NCBI RefSeq assembly: GCF_004770475.1
Contig: NZ_RQHK01000002.1
Coordinates: 272,001 to 336,000 of the forward strand
Length of the DNA stretch: 64,000 nucleotides
Direction of reading: 5' to 3'
DNA from: Leptospira mtsangambouensis
Lineage (GTDB): Bacteria > Spirochaetota > Leptospiria > Leptospirales > Leptospiraceae
The position numbers and the translations under genes are program-made. Below the pieces are notes generated by a model. That model did not search any database and was not told where the DNA came from. It saw only the letters and a program-made list of their open reading frames with translations. How positions within the stretch are numbered: position 1 is the stretch's first letter; the number at the start of each line of letters is the position of its first letter. Positions 44,214 through 53,359 of this stretch are shown piece by piece.

Positions 44214-45755
44214 TTTTTTTAAAATGGATTGTATCACTTCTTCTTCGTTAGGTGGATAAAATACACAAACTAAACTTCTGATTTTCAAAATGGTTTCTGC
44301 TAGAGTTGTTCTTGTTTCTGTTTGGTTCCAATTTTCAAAACCGATGAAAATCCCACAGGTTTCTTCCATTCCAACAAATTCCTTTGCAGAATAATGACGC
44401 ATACCATTTTCATTTAGGAATTGTTTTAATCCGGTCTCTTTAATGTATTCTTCTGATTTGTAGATGACTACGATTTCATCGTTTTCTACTTCTAAAACTT
44501 TTTTTGCATATCCAAAGCACCATCTAATTTGGTCAGAGAGATCCTCGTCATTTTTTATAAATTGGATATCTGAAAGATGGTTTTGAATTGGAGATTCAGA
44601 AAAATCATTGAGTAAGGCATTGGCAAAGTTGACAATTTCTGGTGAATTCCTGATGTTTCGTTTGATATCCCATATATGAACAGGAAGGGAATTCCAGTAA
44701 TCTAACATTGGCGAAGTCATATACTTAAATTGACGGGATATAAAAAGGATCCAATTTTTATGTTCCCAAAAATATTTTGATAAAAATAATAAAACTTCTG
44801 TTTCTGGTTTCTGATCTAAAATATCTTCAATTCCATCCGCAATCAAAAGATCAATATTGTTGTGATTGATTTCGTTAATATTTGTTATAAGTTCAATATT
44901 GTTTTGTTCTGGAATATTGGCTAACTCATCTTTCCAAATTTCGTAGAGTGCTTTTGCACCTTGCCATAATAAAACTTTTTTCCCTGCCCGTGCGTTTTGT
45001 AATGCCAATTCACCAGCAAGAATTGATTTTCCTGAACCAGTGCTACCAAAAACTATATTATGAGAATAATTGTTGATCCCTTCAACAAGTTGAAACTGTT
45101 CCTTAGTAAAAAATAATAAATTTTCCTCTTCTTTTTCTTTTTGAGATCGGAAGGTTTGAAAGAAGTTTAGGTTTTTTTTAATAATTTCATGAGCTTTCAC
45201 TAAAACCGATTCCGGTAGAGGTTCTCTGTTGTATCGAAAGAGGATGGATTCTAAAATAGAATTTAAATCAATGTCATCCTCTACTTCTTTTCCACCAAAC
45301 ACATACAGGTGCATATCGTTTGGTAAATGAAATTCTTTTCTTTCGTTTTTTAAAAAGAATATGGCACTATCATAATAATCTACTGGAAATAAATCGGTAA
45401 GTTGGTTGTGGTTTTTAAAAAATTCGCGGATTAGATCCCTTTGGGTTTGGACTTGTTCAATTGGATTTGAGTATGACTTCCCTTCAACCGGTTTCCAATC
45501 TCTCTCTCTTACGTTATAAAATTCCCATTCACCTTTTTTTTGTCTCCACTTTCCATTTTTGAGTTCGACCGTAATCACTCCGTAAGGAGAGACCACAAGG
45601 AAGTCGATTTCCCGCATTGGAATATCTGGAGTGATGAGGGTAATGGAATAATAAATATTACAATTTAATCGAATTTCTTTGGAAAAACGGTTATAATAGT
45701 GGGATTCTAGCGAAATATCTTTTGCTTTTCCGTGAAACTGTTTTGGATAGATCAT
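44196..45755 (-). CDS. NERD-domain P-loop ATPase (SF1 helicase-like)
   Basis: A 519-residue protein. Residues ~10-120 form a NERD (nuclease-related) domain: REIDFLVVSPYGVITVELKNGKW contains the D and E-x-K of the PD-(D/E)xK-like core. Residues ~225-500 are a P-loop ATPase of the UvrD-like SF1 type: Walker A GSTGSGKS, IDLLIADGIEDI as a possible Walker B (usual DE replaced by DGIED), and ILFISRQFKYM. The helicase motif with a Q-x-x-R and later motifs are only partly evident, so helicase activity is doubtful. Its last residues (GDSGP) are encoded antisense to the 3' end of rnpB. It resembles stand-alone nuclease-ATPases of defence or repair; no partner gene is adjacent. Confidence 0.75.
   Translation of the reverse strand: MIYPKQFHGKAKDISLESHYYNRFSKEIRLNCNIYYSITLITPDIPMREIDFLVVSPYGVITVELKNGKWRQKKGEWEFYNVRERDWKPVEGKSYSNPIEQVQTQRDLIREFFKNHNQLTDLFPVDYYDSAIFFLKNERKEFHLPNDMHLYVFGGKEVEDDIDLNSILESILFRYNREPLPESVLVKAHEIIKKNLNFFQTFRSQKEKEEENLLFFTKEQFQLVEGINNYSHNIVFGSTGSGKSILAGELALQNARAGKKVLLWQGAKALYEIWKDELANIPEQNNIELITNINEINHNNIDLLIADGIEDILDQKPETEVLLFLSKYFWEHKNWILFISRQFKYMTSPMLDYWNSLPVHIWDIKRNIRNSPEIVNFANALLNDFSESPIQNHLSDIQFIKNDEDLSDQIRWCFGYAKKVLEVENDEIVVIYKSEEYIKETGLKQFLNENGMRHYSAKEFVGMEETCGIFIGFENWNQTETRTTLAETILKIRSLVCVFYPPNEEEVIQSILKKGDSGP
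44201..44220 (+). terminator. rnpB: T-run terminator of rnpB
   Basis: The 3' strand of P1 is followed directly by ACC and seven or more T residues, so the P1 stem with this tract acts as the intrinsic terminator for rnpB. Confidence 0.6.
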
Positions 45756-45798
45756 TTTTTAGTTCTGTAAACTGAGTGCCAGTGTTTCCATTGGTGAT

Positions 45799-46404
45799 AT
45801 GAAACTGATACCACCAACCTTATTATTCTGCCTATTGTTTTGTGCCTGCGCCGGTGGGAATATCAAAATAAAGATCAAACCCGATCGTTCGGGTGACTTG
45901 GTTTTGTATCAGAAAAAAATCACAAAAAAAACTTCTGGATTGCCTTTCGGAACTGGGCTTGTGGCAACAGGAGAACTTGAGATTAGTATCAAAGAAAGGG
46001 CTTATCGTTTTAAAGATTATACACATATCCTTCCACCGGGATTTCGATTGATTGAGTTTACGGAAGAACAAATCCATGAAATCCAACTTGTTGTTGATAC
46101 GAGTAAAACTTCTCCTCTTTTGTCTGCACTAGAAATCAATCGAGATGAAATTAATTCTATTTTGAACGAAGCTAAACTCCGAGATGATTTACTTCGTTTC
46201 AATACACTGGTTGAATTTATACAGATCGAAATTCAGTTTCCTTTCCCAATTAAAAAAGTAAAGTTTTCAGAACCAAGAACTCCGGGCGAGTGGACAGCAA
46301 GACTTGATAGCAGTGAAAAGATGATTGTAAATATTCCCTTACATTCTGTTTGGTCTAACGAACATCCTCTTACTACGATTCAGATTTATCCCGAGTCCAA
46401 CTAA
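45799..46404 (+). CDS. Predicted lipoprotein
   Basis: A 201-residue protein with a signal peptide ending in the lipobox-like LLFCAC (candidate acylated Cys at about residue 18), followed by a beta-rich region with IKIKPDRSGDLVLYQK, a GFRLIEF strand and SVWSNEHPLTTIQIYP near the end. The product is probably a surface or periplasmic lipoprotein. Family unknown. It is divergent from the NERD-ATPase and overlaps the convergent siroheme gene by 4 bp. Confidence 0.75.
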   Translation: MKLIPPTLLFCLLFCACAGGNIKIKIKPDRSGDLVLYQKKITKKTSGLPFGTGLVATGELEISIKERAYRFKDYTHILPPGFRLIEFTEEQIHEIQLVVDTSKTSPLLSALEINRDEINSILNEAKLRDDLLRFNTLVEFIQIEIQFPFPIKKVKFSEPRTPGEWTARLDSSEKMIVNIPLHSVWSNEHPLTTIQIYPESN

Positions 46405-46994
46405 GATTTGTGAAAGTATTTCGAGTTTAAATTTTGAATGATTTCTTTTAAGGCAAGTCTTCTTTCCTGATGGTCAGGAAGGATTTCCTTTAGTTTCCTT
46501 CTCATTTCAAAAAGAGTTTCCATTAGTTCATGATCCTCTTCTGGAAGAACTTCTTCAAAAAGTTTTCGCAGCGTAGAAGATATTCCTGCAAATTTTCCAT
46601 CGGTAGAAATTGCAAATTGGATAGGGCCAACAGATACAGTTGAAGAAGAATAAAAATCACAATTTTTGGGATCGTCGACAGAGTTTACCCAGGTGCCTTT
46701 TTCTTTGGCTAGGGCTCTAAACTTTTGGTTAGTTTCTGGATCACTTGTTCCTAAAAAAATAATATCACTATGGTTTAAGTCTTCTTCTTTAACTGGTCGT
46801 TCTTCTGTTTTGATTTCGGGGTATTTTCTTAAAAAGGATCTTACTTCATCACTCAACTCAATGGAGATAACTTGAATTTTGGCACCTGTATGCTCAAGGC
46901 CATATAGTTTTTCAAGACAAGCATTACCACCTCCAACAATTAGGATGTTTTTGTTTTCTAAATTTAAAAAAATAGGGTATTTTTTAAATTTCAT
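46401..46994 (-). CDS. Precorrin-2 dehydrogenase (CysG N-terminal/Met8 type)
   Basis: A 197-residue protein: NAD-binding start FLNLENKNILIVGGGNACLEKLYGLEHTG, STVSVGPIQFAISTDGKFAG, and a helical C-terminus (ISSTLRKLFEEVLPEEDHEL) that forms the dimer. It oxidises precorrin-2 to sirohydrochlorin with NAD and, in the Met8 type, inserts iron to give sirohaem. It is coupled to cobA by a 4-nt overlap. Sirohaem is needed by CysI, encoded just beyond. The Fe-insertion activity is inferred, as no separate chelatase gene is present. Confidence 0.9.
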   Translation of the reverse strand: MKFKKYPIFLNLENKNILIVGGGNACLEKLYGLEHTGAKIQVISIELSDEVRSFLRKYPEIKTEERPVKEEDLNHSDIIFLGTSDPETNQKFRALAKEKGTWVNSVDDPKNCDFYSSSTVSVGPIQFAISTDGKFAGISSTLRKLFEEVLPEEDHELMETLFEMRRKLKEILPDHQERRLALKEIIQNLNSKYFHKS

Positions 46995-47776
46995 TCTGCA
47001 AACAAACTCAGAAGTGTATGGGAATTTAATTTTTCTTTTCGATTGAGTAAAGGTCGTATGGCTTCACCTACATAAAGAATTCCTGGACCATTGGATTTTT
47101 TTGGAATTCCATCTAACGCAGTTTCTGCGAGAGTCGATATATTATAGATTGGATTTCCTCTTCCTACATTTTCGGCAAGAACAATCGGGGTCTTACCTGC
47201 GATTCCTTTTTGGATCAATCGTTCTGCCAGTTCCTTTGTCTTTTTACTTCCCATGAGAATGGCAATGGTTCCGAGGAAATTCTCCATTCCCATCCAACTG
47301 CGTTCATCTTCTAAAATGGTGTGACCATCCAAAATGATGATCTGCCTTGAGACACCTCTTACGGTAAGTGACACACCTAATTCAGCCACACCCGTTGTCA
47401 CAGAACTGACTCCAGGGATCACTTCAAATGGTATCTCTGCTTCTTCTAAACTTTGAATTTCTTCTGCGAGTCTACCAAAAATGGAAGCATCACCCCCTTT
47501 CAGGCGAACCACTTGTTTTCCTGCGCTAGCAAATTCCACTAGTAGCGAATTGATTTCCGTTTGGGTGCGAGCATGTTCACTCGCCCTTTTTCCTACATAA
47601 AGGATTTGGGCTTCTTCAGGAAATAAGTCTAAGAATTCGGGATCGAGGAGTGCATCGTAGAGGATGACATCGGCGGATTCGATGCGGCGACGGCCACGGA
47701 GGGTCAAAAGATCAACGGGGCCCGGGCCACCGCTCACAAAACTAACAAATCCCTGTTCTGTCTTATTGGAGGACAT
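46991..47776 (-). CDS. cobA: Uroporphyrinogen III C-methyltransferase
   Basis: A 261-residue SAM enzyme making precorrin-2 from uroporphyrinogen III. Motifs: SFVSGGPGPVDLLTLRG (N-terminal), YVGKRASEHARTQTEIN, VVRLKGGDASIFGR (SAM binding) and FEVIPGVSSVTTGVAELGVSLT. It draws substrate made by the hem cluster 5 kb away and starts the siroheme pair with the dehydrogenase. A small dyad, ATATC-TTGC-GATAT at 47784-47797, lies just before the ATG. Confidence 0.95.
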   Translation of the reverse strand: MSSNKTEQGFVSFVSGGPGPVDLLTLRGRRRIESADVILYDALLDPEFLDLFPEEAQILYVGKRASEHARTQTEINSLLVEFASAGKQVVRLKGGDASIFGRLAEEIQSLEEAEIPFEVIPGVSSVTTGVAELGVSLTVRGVSRQIIILDGHTILEDERSWMGMENFLGTIAILMGSKKTKELAERLIQKGIAGKTPIVLAENVGRGNPIYNISTLAETALDGIPKKSNGPGILYVGEAIRPLLNRKEKLNSHTLLSLFAE

Positions 47777-47783
47777 ATCTGTT

Positions 47784-47797
47784 ATATCTTGCGATAT
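47784..47797. promoter_or_regulatory. Short dyad in the cobA/cysJ divergent gap
   Basis: ATATC-TTGC-GATAT is a perfect 5-4-5 palindrome 8 bp upstream of the cobA start. The 165-bp gap serves both siroheme and sulfite-reductase genes, so it could bind a shared regulator of the CymR/IscR type. Only the symmetry is certain. Confidence 0.3.
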
Positions 47798-47941
47798 TGC
47801 TAGAAATAGTCAAGTGATTGGCTAATTATTTCTACAAAATCTCCATTTTTTTGGTTTACTTGGGGTGTATCTCTGGGGAAAGATTCAATTTATCAGACTT
47901 TTTGGATGTTTTACTGGAATCCAAATCAAAAATAGGTTTTT

Positions 47942-49708
47942 ATGCTATCCGATGAGAAACGCAATCGATTTTTACAGTTACTGAAGGAATCCACAAAAGA
48001 CGAATGGGTGTGGATGTCTGGGTATTTGTCTGCCCTGACGCAGGCAAGCATTGGCGGGAGCGTCGATGTTTCTCTCACCCCTCCCGTGAGCATTGATTCA
48101 GGTGGAGACCCTTTACACGGAAATTTAAAAGCTCAGCCGATCCAATGCAGCGTGGTTTACGGTACAGAAACAGGGAACTCTAAGAAATTAGGAACAGAAC
48201 TTGTTAAAAAATTAAAAGAACTAGGTGTTTCTGCTAAATTAAAAAGCACAGATACTTATAAAGCCAAAGACCTAAAAGAAGAAGAATATTTATTTGTCGT
48301 AGTATCCACTCACGGTGATGGGGAACCACCACAAGCAGCAAAACCTTTCATTCAAATTTTGACAGATACTAAAGAATCCTTATCTAAGGTAAAGTTCGCA
48401 GTGCTTGGGTTAGGTGATACAAGTTATCCTCTTTTTTGTCAAACTGGCGAAGATGTAGATTCAATGCTTGCAAAATTAGGTGCAGAACGCATCCAACCAT
48501 TAGGTAAATGTGATGTGGATTTTGATTTGGTAGCAAAACCATGGATGAGTGAACTCATTGCAAAACTGAATGCTCATTCCAAAACTGCCACGACCCAAAG
48601 CCCAAAACAATCACAAAGCCAGGTGGCAAAACCAACGTCTGGTGGAAAGATTGTGTATGAGGGTTCTGTAATTACGAATATTGTTCTAAATGATATTGGT
48701 GCTACTAAATCCACAAGACATATAGAAATTAAAACCACAGTACCAATTGACTATCTTCCTGGAGACAGTGCAGGATTTCTTGCTTACAATCGTGATGATG
48801 AAGTAAATCGTATTCTATCTTTATTAAAAACAGATCGTGAAACTCGTGTTACGTATAAAGGCGAAACATGGATGGCATACGATTTATTTCGTAAAAAAGT
48901 TTCAGTTCGATTTTTGCCCGACAGAGTCATTCAAAAATATGCAGGACTAATCGGAAAAGAAATCCCTTCTGGTAAATTGGATTTGGATGTTTTATTAACC
49001 TTAAATCCTTCTGAAAAAAAACTCGAACTCCAATCTTTAGTAGATATTTTGGAACCGATTGTTCCCAGATACTATTCGATCGCTTCCAGTCCTTCGGCTC
49101 ATGGAGAAGATGAAGTTCACCTCACGGTAGCAGAAGTTGAAATTGAAACCTTTACAGGAATCAAAACTGGTTTTTGTTCTGGATATTTGTCAGAATTAAA
49201 AGAAGGGGATGTGGTTCCTTTCTTTATCCAAAGAAATAATTCCTTCCGATTGCCAAGTCCTGATACAGATATCATTATGATAGGACCTGGAACAGGAATT
49301 GCTCCCTTTCGAAGTTTTTTATTTGAAAGAGAACAAAATTCGGGGAACGGAAAAAATTGGTTAATATTTGGAGAAAGAAATTTTGTCTCCGATTTTTATT
49401 ACCAAACAGAACTTTTAGAACTTATGGACACTGGCGTATTACATAAGTTAAATACTGCTTTCTCTCGTGATACAAAACAAAAAGTTTATGTGCAGGACCG
49501 AATGAGTGAAAATGCATCAGAACTTTTGAAGTGGATTGAAAATGGTGCAGTGATTTATCTTTGTGGTTCAAAAGATCCAATGAGTAAGGATGTCGACAGC
49601 AAACTCATTGAAATTTTAAAAGAAAGAACATTTGATACAGGAAAAGATGCTTCCGATTATTTAAAAGAATTAGAAGAAGCTGGTCGCTACATTAAGGACG
49701 TTTACTGA
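47942..49708 (+). CDS. cysJ: Sulfite reductase flavoprotein (alpha) subunit
   Basis: A 588-residue diflavin reductase passing electrons from NADPH to CysI. N-terminal FMN flavodoxin domain (residues ~65-215; VVYGTETGNSKKLG and STHGDGEPPQAAKPF), then FAD and NADPH domains (~240-588; PRYYSIASSP for FAD, GPGTGIAPFRSFLFER and LCGSKDPMSKDV for NADPH, ending ...EAGRYIKDVY). AGG lies 5 nt before the ATG. It is cotranscribed with cysI, 8 bp downstream. Confidence 0.96.
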   Translation: MLSDEKRNRFLQLLKESTKDEWVWMSGYLSALTQASIGGSVDVSLTPPVSIDSGGDPLHGNLKAQPIQCSVVYGTETGNSKKLGTELVKKLKELGVSAKLKSTDTYKAKDLKEEEYLFVVVSTHGDGEPPQAAKPFIQILTDTKESLSKVKFAVLGLGDTSYPLFCQTGEDVDSMLAKLGAERIQPLGKCDVDFDLVAKPWMSELIAKLNAHSKTATTQSPKQSQSQVAKPTSGGKIVYEGSVITNIVLNDIGATKSTRHIEIKTTVPIDYLPGDSAGFLAYNRDDEVNRILSLLKTDRETRVTYKGETWMAYDLFRKKVSVRFLPDRVIQKYAGLIGKEIPSGKLDLDVLLTLNPSEKKLELQSLVDILEPIVPRYYSIASSPSAHGEDEVHLTVAEVEIETFTGIKTGFCSGYLSELKEGDVVPFFIQRNNSFRLPSPDTDIIMIGPGTGIAPFRSFLFEREQNSGNGKNWLIFGERNFVSDFYYQTELLELMDTGVLHKLNTAFSRDTKQKVYVQDRMSENASELLKWIENGAVIYLCGSKDPMSKDVDSKLIEILKERTFDTGKDASDYLKELEEAGRYIKDVY

Positions 49709-49715
49709 GGGAACC

Positions 49716-51383
49716 ATGACAGAACAAAAAAAAGAAACAATAGCAGAAAAAGTAAAACGTCTGAGTCGGGGTTTAAGAGGAACTCTTTCTTTGAGTTTGA
49801 AAGATGAACATACGGGCTCTTTACGTTCTGATGACCAACTCTTACTTAAGTTTCATGGAATGTACCAACAAGATGACAGGGATCGTAGAGAAGAACGTGC
49901 GGCGAAAAAATTAGAACGTCTCTATTCCTTTATGATTCGGCTGCGAATTCCAGGTGGGATGATTGGGCCAGTGCATTGGGAAGCTTTACACAATGTGGCA
50001 GGAGAAAACTCTACTGGCACAATCAAAATCACAACTCGCCAAACAGTCCAACTCCATGGAATTTTAAAATCAAAAATCAAACCAACCATCAAAGCATTTG
50101 ATTCTGTATTTTTGGATTCCATTGCGGCATGTGGGGATGTGAATCGTAACGTAACTTGTACATCAAATCCAGCTACTAGCCCCTTACACAAAGAAGTCTT
50201 CGGATATGCAGGCGAAATCAGCAGATCTTTATTACCAAAAACAAGAGCCTATTACGAGATTTGGCTCGATGAAAACCTTTTAGCAGAAAAAGAAGAACCA
50301 GAAGATCCTTTATATAAAGATGTATACCTTCCTCGTAAGTTTAAAATTGCGATTGCAATCCCTCCTTACAACGATGTGGATCTTTTCACAAATGATATTG
50401 GTCTCATCGCTATCATTGAAAATGGACAACTCATCGGTTTTAACGTAGCAGTGGGTGGCGGGCTTGGAACCACTCATGGAAATCCAGACACATACCCAAG
50501 AGTGGGAACTGTATTTGGATTTATACCTAAAAAAGATATCCTAAAAGTTGTTTATGAAATCGTTACCGTTCAAAGGGATTTTGGAAATAGAGAAGATCGA
50601 AAACTTTCTCGTTTAAAATATACTTTGGACCGCTTAGGTGTTGAGTTCTATAAACGAGAAGTGGAAAAACGTGTGGGGATTAGTTTTGAACCAGCAAAAG
50701 ATTATCAATTCACTCAAAGATCTGATGATTTTGGTTGGAAACAAGACGTGGCAGGTAACTGGCATTATACGGTTTTTGTAGAGAATGGTCGTGTTTGTGA
50801 TGAACATGGTTATAATTTAAAAACAGCACTTTTGGAAGTTTCTAAAACAAGACGTGCCACATTCCGATTTACTTGTAACCAAAACCTAATTCTTTCTGAT
50901 ATTTTTCCAAAAGATAAGGACCTCATTGAATCCATTCTTGTAAAGTTCGGTGTACACAGAAAAACAAGTGAAATTTCACCAATACGTAAAAACTCCATTG
51001 CTTGTGTGGCATTAAACACTTGTTCTTTGGCTCTAGCGGAAGGACAACGATACCTACCAAGCCTGATTGATAAAATTGAGCCCATCCTTGGAAAACATGG
51101 ATTGGCAGAGGAACCAGTGTCCATCCGAATGACAGGTTGTCCGAATGGATGTGCAAGGCCTTATATTTCCGAGATTGGTCTTGTGGGAACTTCGTATGGA
51201 AAATACAATTTACACTTAGGTGCAGATGCCGAAGGATACCGACTCAATCGTAAATACAAAGAAGATTTAGATGAGGCGGCAATTCTATCCGAATTGGATG
51301 GACTCTTTGGAAAGTTTGCAAAAGAAAGAAATACAAAAGAATCTTTTGGAGATTATATCAATCGGATTGGAATCTTAAACTAA
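49716..51383 (+). CDS. cysI: Sulfite reductase hemoprotein (beta) subunit
   Basis: A 555-residue enzyme reducing sulfite to sulfide with a coupled sirohaem-[4Fe-4S] centre. Cluster ligands: Cys430 and Cys436 in CVALNTCSLA and Cys475 and Cys479 in GCPNGCARP. N-terminal repeats include IKITTRQTVQLHGILK. GAGGG lies just before the ATG. Gene order cysJI follows the E. coli pattern. Converges on the BASS transporter gene with a 4-bp overlap. Confidence 0.96.
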   Translation: MTEQKKETIAEKVKRLSRGLRGTLSLSLKDEHTGSLRSDDQLLLKFHGMYQQDDRDRREERAAKKLERLYSFMIRLRIPGGMIGPVHWEALHNVAGENSTGTIKITTRQTVQLHGILKSKIKPTIKAFDSVFLDSIAACGDVNRNVTCTSNPATSPLHKEVFGYAGEISRSLLPKTRAYYEIWLDENLLAEKEEPEDPLYKDVYLPRKFKIAIAIPPYNDVDLFTNDIGLIAIIENGQLIGFNVAVGGGLGTTHGNPDTYPRVGTVFGFIPKKDILKVVYEIVTVQRDFGNREDRKLSRLKYTLDRLGVEFYKREVEKRVGISFEPAKDYQFTQRSDDFGWKQDVAGNWHYTVFVENGRVCDEHGYNLKTALLEVSKTRRATFRFTCNQNLILSDIFPKDKDLIESILVKFGVHRKTSEISPIRKNSIACVALNTCSLALAEGQRYLPSLIDKIEPILGKHGLAEEPVSIRMTGCPNGCARPYISEIGLVGTSYGKYNLHLGADAEGYRLNRKYKEDLDEAAILSELDGLFGKFAKERNTKESFGDYINRIGILN

Positions 51384-52288
51384 GATTCCAATCCCTTCGG
51401 GGCAGTTTTATTCCAATAAGTAGCAATTGCGGCACCGGCTAACAGGTGCCAGATTCCCCACCAAGCACAAATCATTGCCATCCCACCGAGTCCATCAAAG
51501 AAACTAAAAACGATCGCAAGGCCGAGGCTTGAATTTTGAATTCCCGTTTCAATGGCGATTGTCTTTCTATCACTAAGTGGCAATCTGAAAAGTTTCCCAA
51601 AATAATACCCAAGAGAAAGCCCAGCCAAGTTCATGATAAAAACAAGACCAAAGAGAAGGTGGATGTATTCTTTAAAGAATTTCCAATTGGTAACAAGTGC
51701 TCCCACAATAAAGAAAGCGAGTAATAAAATGGAGATCCTTTGCACTGCTCGTTTCACAGTATGAGTCAGTTTAGGGAATAGTTTTTGGAAGAGAATTCCG
51801 AGTATCAGTGGAACAACGAGTAGGACAGTGATGGAAACCAATATCTCATAAGGACTTACCGAAATGGATTTGAGATATTCACGAGTGAGAGGAAGTAAAT
51901 TCCCCCAAAAGAAAAATCCAATAGGAGTTAAGAGAAAGGCAAAGGCAGAAGAAAAGGTTGTGAGACTCACTGAGAGTGCTAAATTCCCTTTTGCCAAATG
52001 GGTAAAAAAGTTGGACATATTTCCACCAGGACATGCTGCCACAAGCACCATTCCTAAAGCAAGACCTGGGTGTGGGTTCACCACCCAAATGATGAGAAGG
52101 GTTGCCACTGGTAACAATATATATTGGCTAAAAAGACCAACAAACGCTGGTTTGGGATAACGCAAAAGATGTTTGAAATCTTGGAGTTTTAATTCTAGAG
52201 CAATACCAAACATAATAAATCCAACCAGTGCATTGATTAAATACACCGAGTCTTTGTTAAAATTGAGACGAACTGAATTGATATCCAT
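51380..52288 (-). CDS. Bile acid:sodium symporter (BASS/SBF) family transporter
   Basis: A 302-residue membrane protein with about nine or ten helices and the family's two crossover motifs: AACPGGNMSNFFTHLAKGN (residues ~85-103) and AIETGIQNSSLGLAI (~250-264). BASS proteins co-transport organic anions with Na+. Its ATG directly follows the dioxygenase stop (TAAATG), so the two are coupled. In this sulfur-assimilation setting the cargo may be a sulfonate or another organosulfur anion, but this is inference; pantoate, keto-acids and bile acids are other BASS substrates. Confidence 0.85.
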   Translation of the reverse strand: MDINSVRLNFNKDSVYLINALVGFIMFGIALELKLQDFKHLLRYPKPAFVGLFSQYILLPVATLLIIWVVNPHPGLALGMVLVAACPGGNMSNFFTHLAKGNLALSVSLTTFSSAFAFLLTPIGFFFWGNLLPLTREYLKSISVSPYEILVSITVLLVVPLILGILFQKLFPKLTHTVKRAVQRISILLLAFFIVGALVTNWKFFKEYIHLLFGLVFIMNLAGLSLGYYFGKLFRLPLSDRKTIAIETGIQNSSLGLAIVFSFFDGLGGMAMICAWWGIWHLLAGAAIATYWNKTAPKGLES

Positions 52289-53359
52289 TTAATCAGACCA
52301 TCCTACGAGAATTCGGCGGGGACCAGTAAAGGGAAGCCTTCCATGAGAAACAGATAAATTGTCAATGATGAGGACATCTCCTGTTTGCCAAGGAATGGCG
52401 ACTAAATGTTTCCAAAAAACATCAGAGATGGATTTCATTTCATTTGCCGAAATTTCTTCTCCATTTCCATAGGTAACATGTACATCATGCGACTCTGATC
52501 CGGCAATTCGTTTGATGGTTGTTAGAAGAGTGAGTAAAAGTGCTACACCAAGAGAACGAATTGTTTTTTGTTTTTTAAAAATTTTCCACACTTCACTCAC
52601 AGCTGCTTGGTAATGAAACGTTTGGGAATGATTGTGCCAAGCGATTGTCTTTGCTTCTGGATGAACTCGAAATCCCGATTGTTCGTTGGTAATGGTTAAG
52701 GAATCCTTTCCAAACCAATCTAATTGAAATCGATTTTGTTTTGAGATCTTTTTTACTTCTTCTAGGTTTGTCGTTCCAAACATTTCGTCCCAACGTTTTG
52801 TTTTCCATAAAGAGAACCTTGCTTTTTGGGATGGACCATCATAGCGCCTTCTGTAACGAATTCCGTGGTTTTCTATTTTTTCTTTGATCTTTGGGTTTAT
52901 ATCCTTATAAATATCTCTAAGATCGGTGAGAGGAGTTTCACCACCTGTTTCTGAGGCTTTTTCTGCATAAAAAAATAATAGTTTCGGTGGGTTGTCGAGA
53001 AAACTCATCTCGGCATGTTGCATGATTGGGTAGTGGGGTGGGAGTTCACTTGCAGTAAACACATGTTTGACGACCTGGTCCCTGGGCGATGTTCCTAAAT
53101 AAAACTCACCCAACTTTTTTTCCTCTGTCGCAAAGAGGATGGATTGGAAGTCAGTTGCTTCATGAACAGGAAAACCACGAAAGAGAATGGCCCCGTGGGT
53201 CTCTAAATCCTCTCTCCATTCTTTTTGGTTTTTCTGGATCCACTTTGTAAGGTCTACTAATTCCTTTTCTTCAGAGGGCTCGTAGACAAGGGGAAGTTTG
53301 GTCTCCCCGATAAAAGATTTACGGATCCATTTTGTTTGGGTAGCGGTGGACTGAGTCAT
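52289..53359 (-). CDS. TauD/TfdA-family Fe(II)/2-oxoglutarate dioxygenase
   Basis: A 356-residue non-haem iron oxygenase. Iron ligands appear to be His and Glu in the HxE motif of PIMQHAEMSFL (~residues 112-122) and His in DNLSVSHGRLPF near the C-terminus; the 2-oxoglutarate Arg is likely in FTGPRRILVGW. The family includes TauD (taurine to sulfite plus aminoacetaldehyde) and SyrP-like hydroxylases; this sequence is nearer to the SyrP type. Coupled to the BASS transporter and situated just downstream of cysHDN, it may release sulfite from a sulfonate. The ATG lies in an inverted repeat and has no Shine-Dalgarno. Confidence 0.85.
   Translation of the reverse strand: MTQSTATQTKWIRKSFIGETKLPLVYEPSEEKELVDLTKWIQKNQKEWREDLETHGAILFRGFPVHEATDFQSILFATEEKKLGEFYLGTSPRDQVVKHVFTASELPPHYPIMQHAEMSFLDNPPKLLFFYAEKASETGGETPLTDLRDIYKDINPKIKEKIENHGIRYRRRYDGPSQKARFSLWKTKRWDEMFGTTNLEEVKKISKQNRFQLDWFGKDSLTITNEQSGFRVHPEAKTIAWHNHSQTFHYQAAVSEVWKIFKKQKTIRSLGVALLLTLLTTIKRIAGSESHDVHVTYGNGEEISANEMKSISDVFWKHLVAIPWQTGDVLIIDNLSVSHGRLPFTGPRRILVGWSD

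Noticed and set aside
44196..45755. NERD-ATPase as part of a multi-gene defence island
   Set aside because: The neighbours are rnpB, a lipoprotein and siroheme genes; no methylase, toxin, integrase or second defence gene is present.
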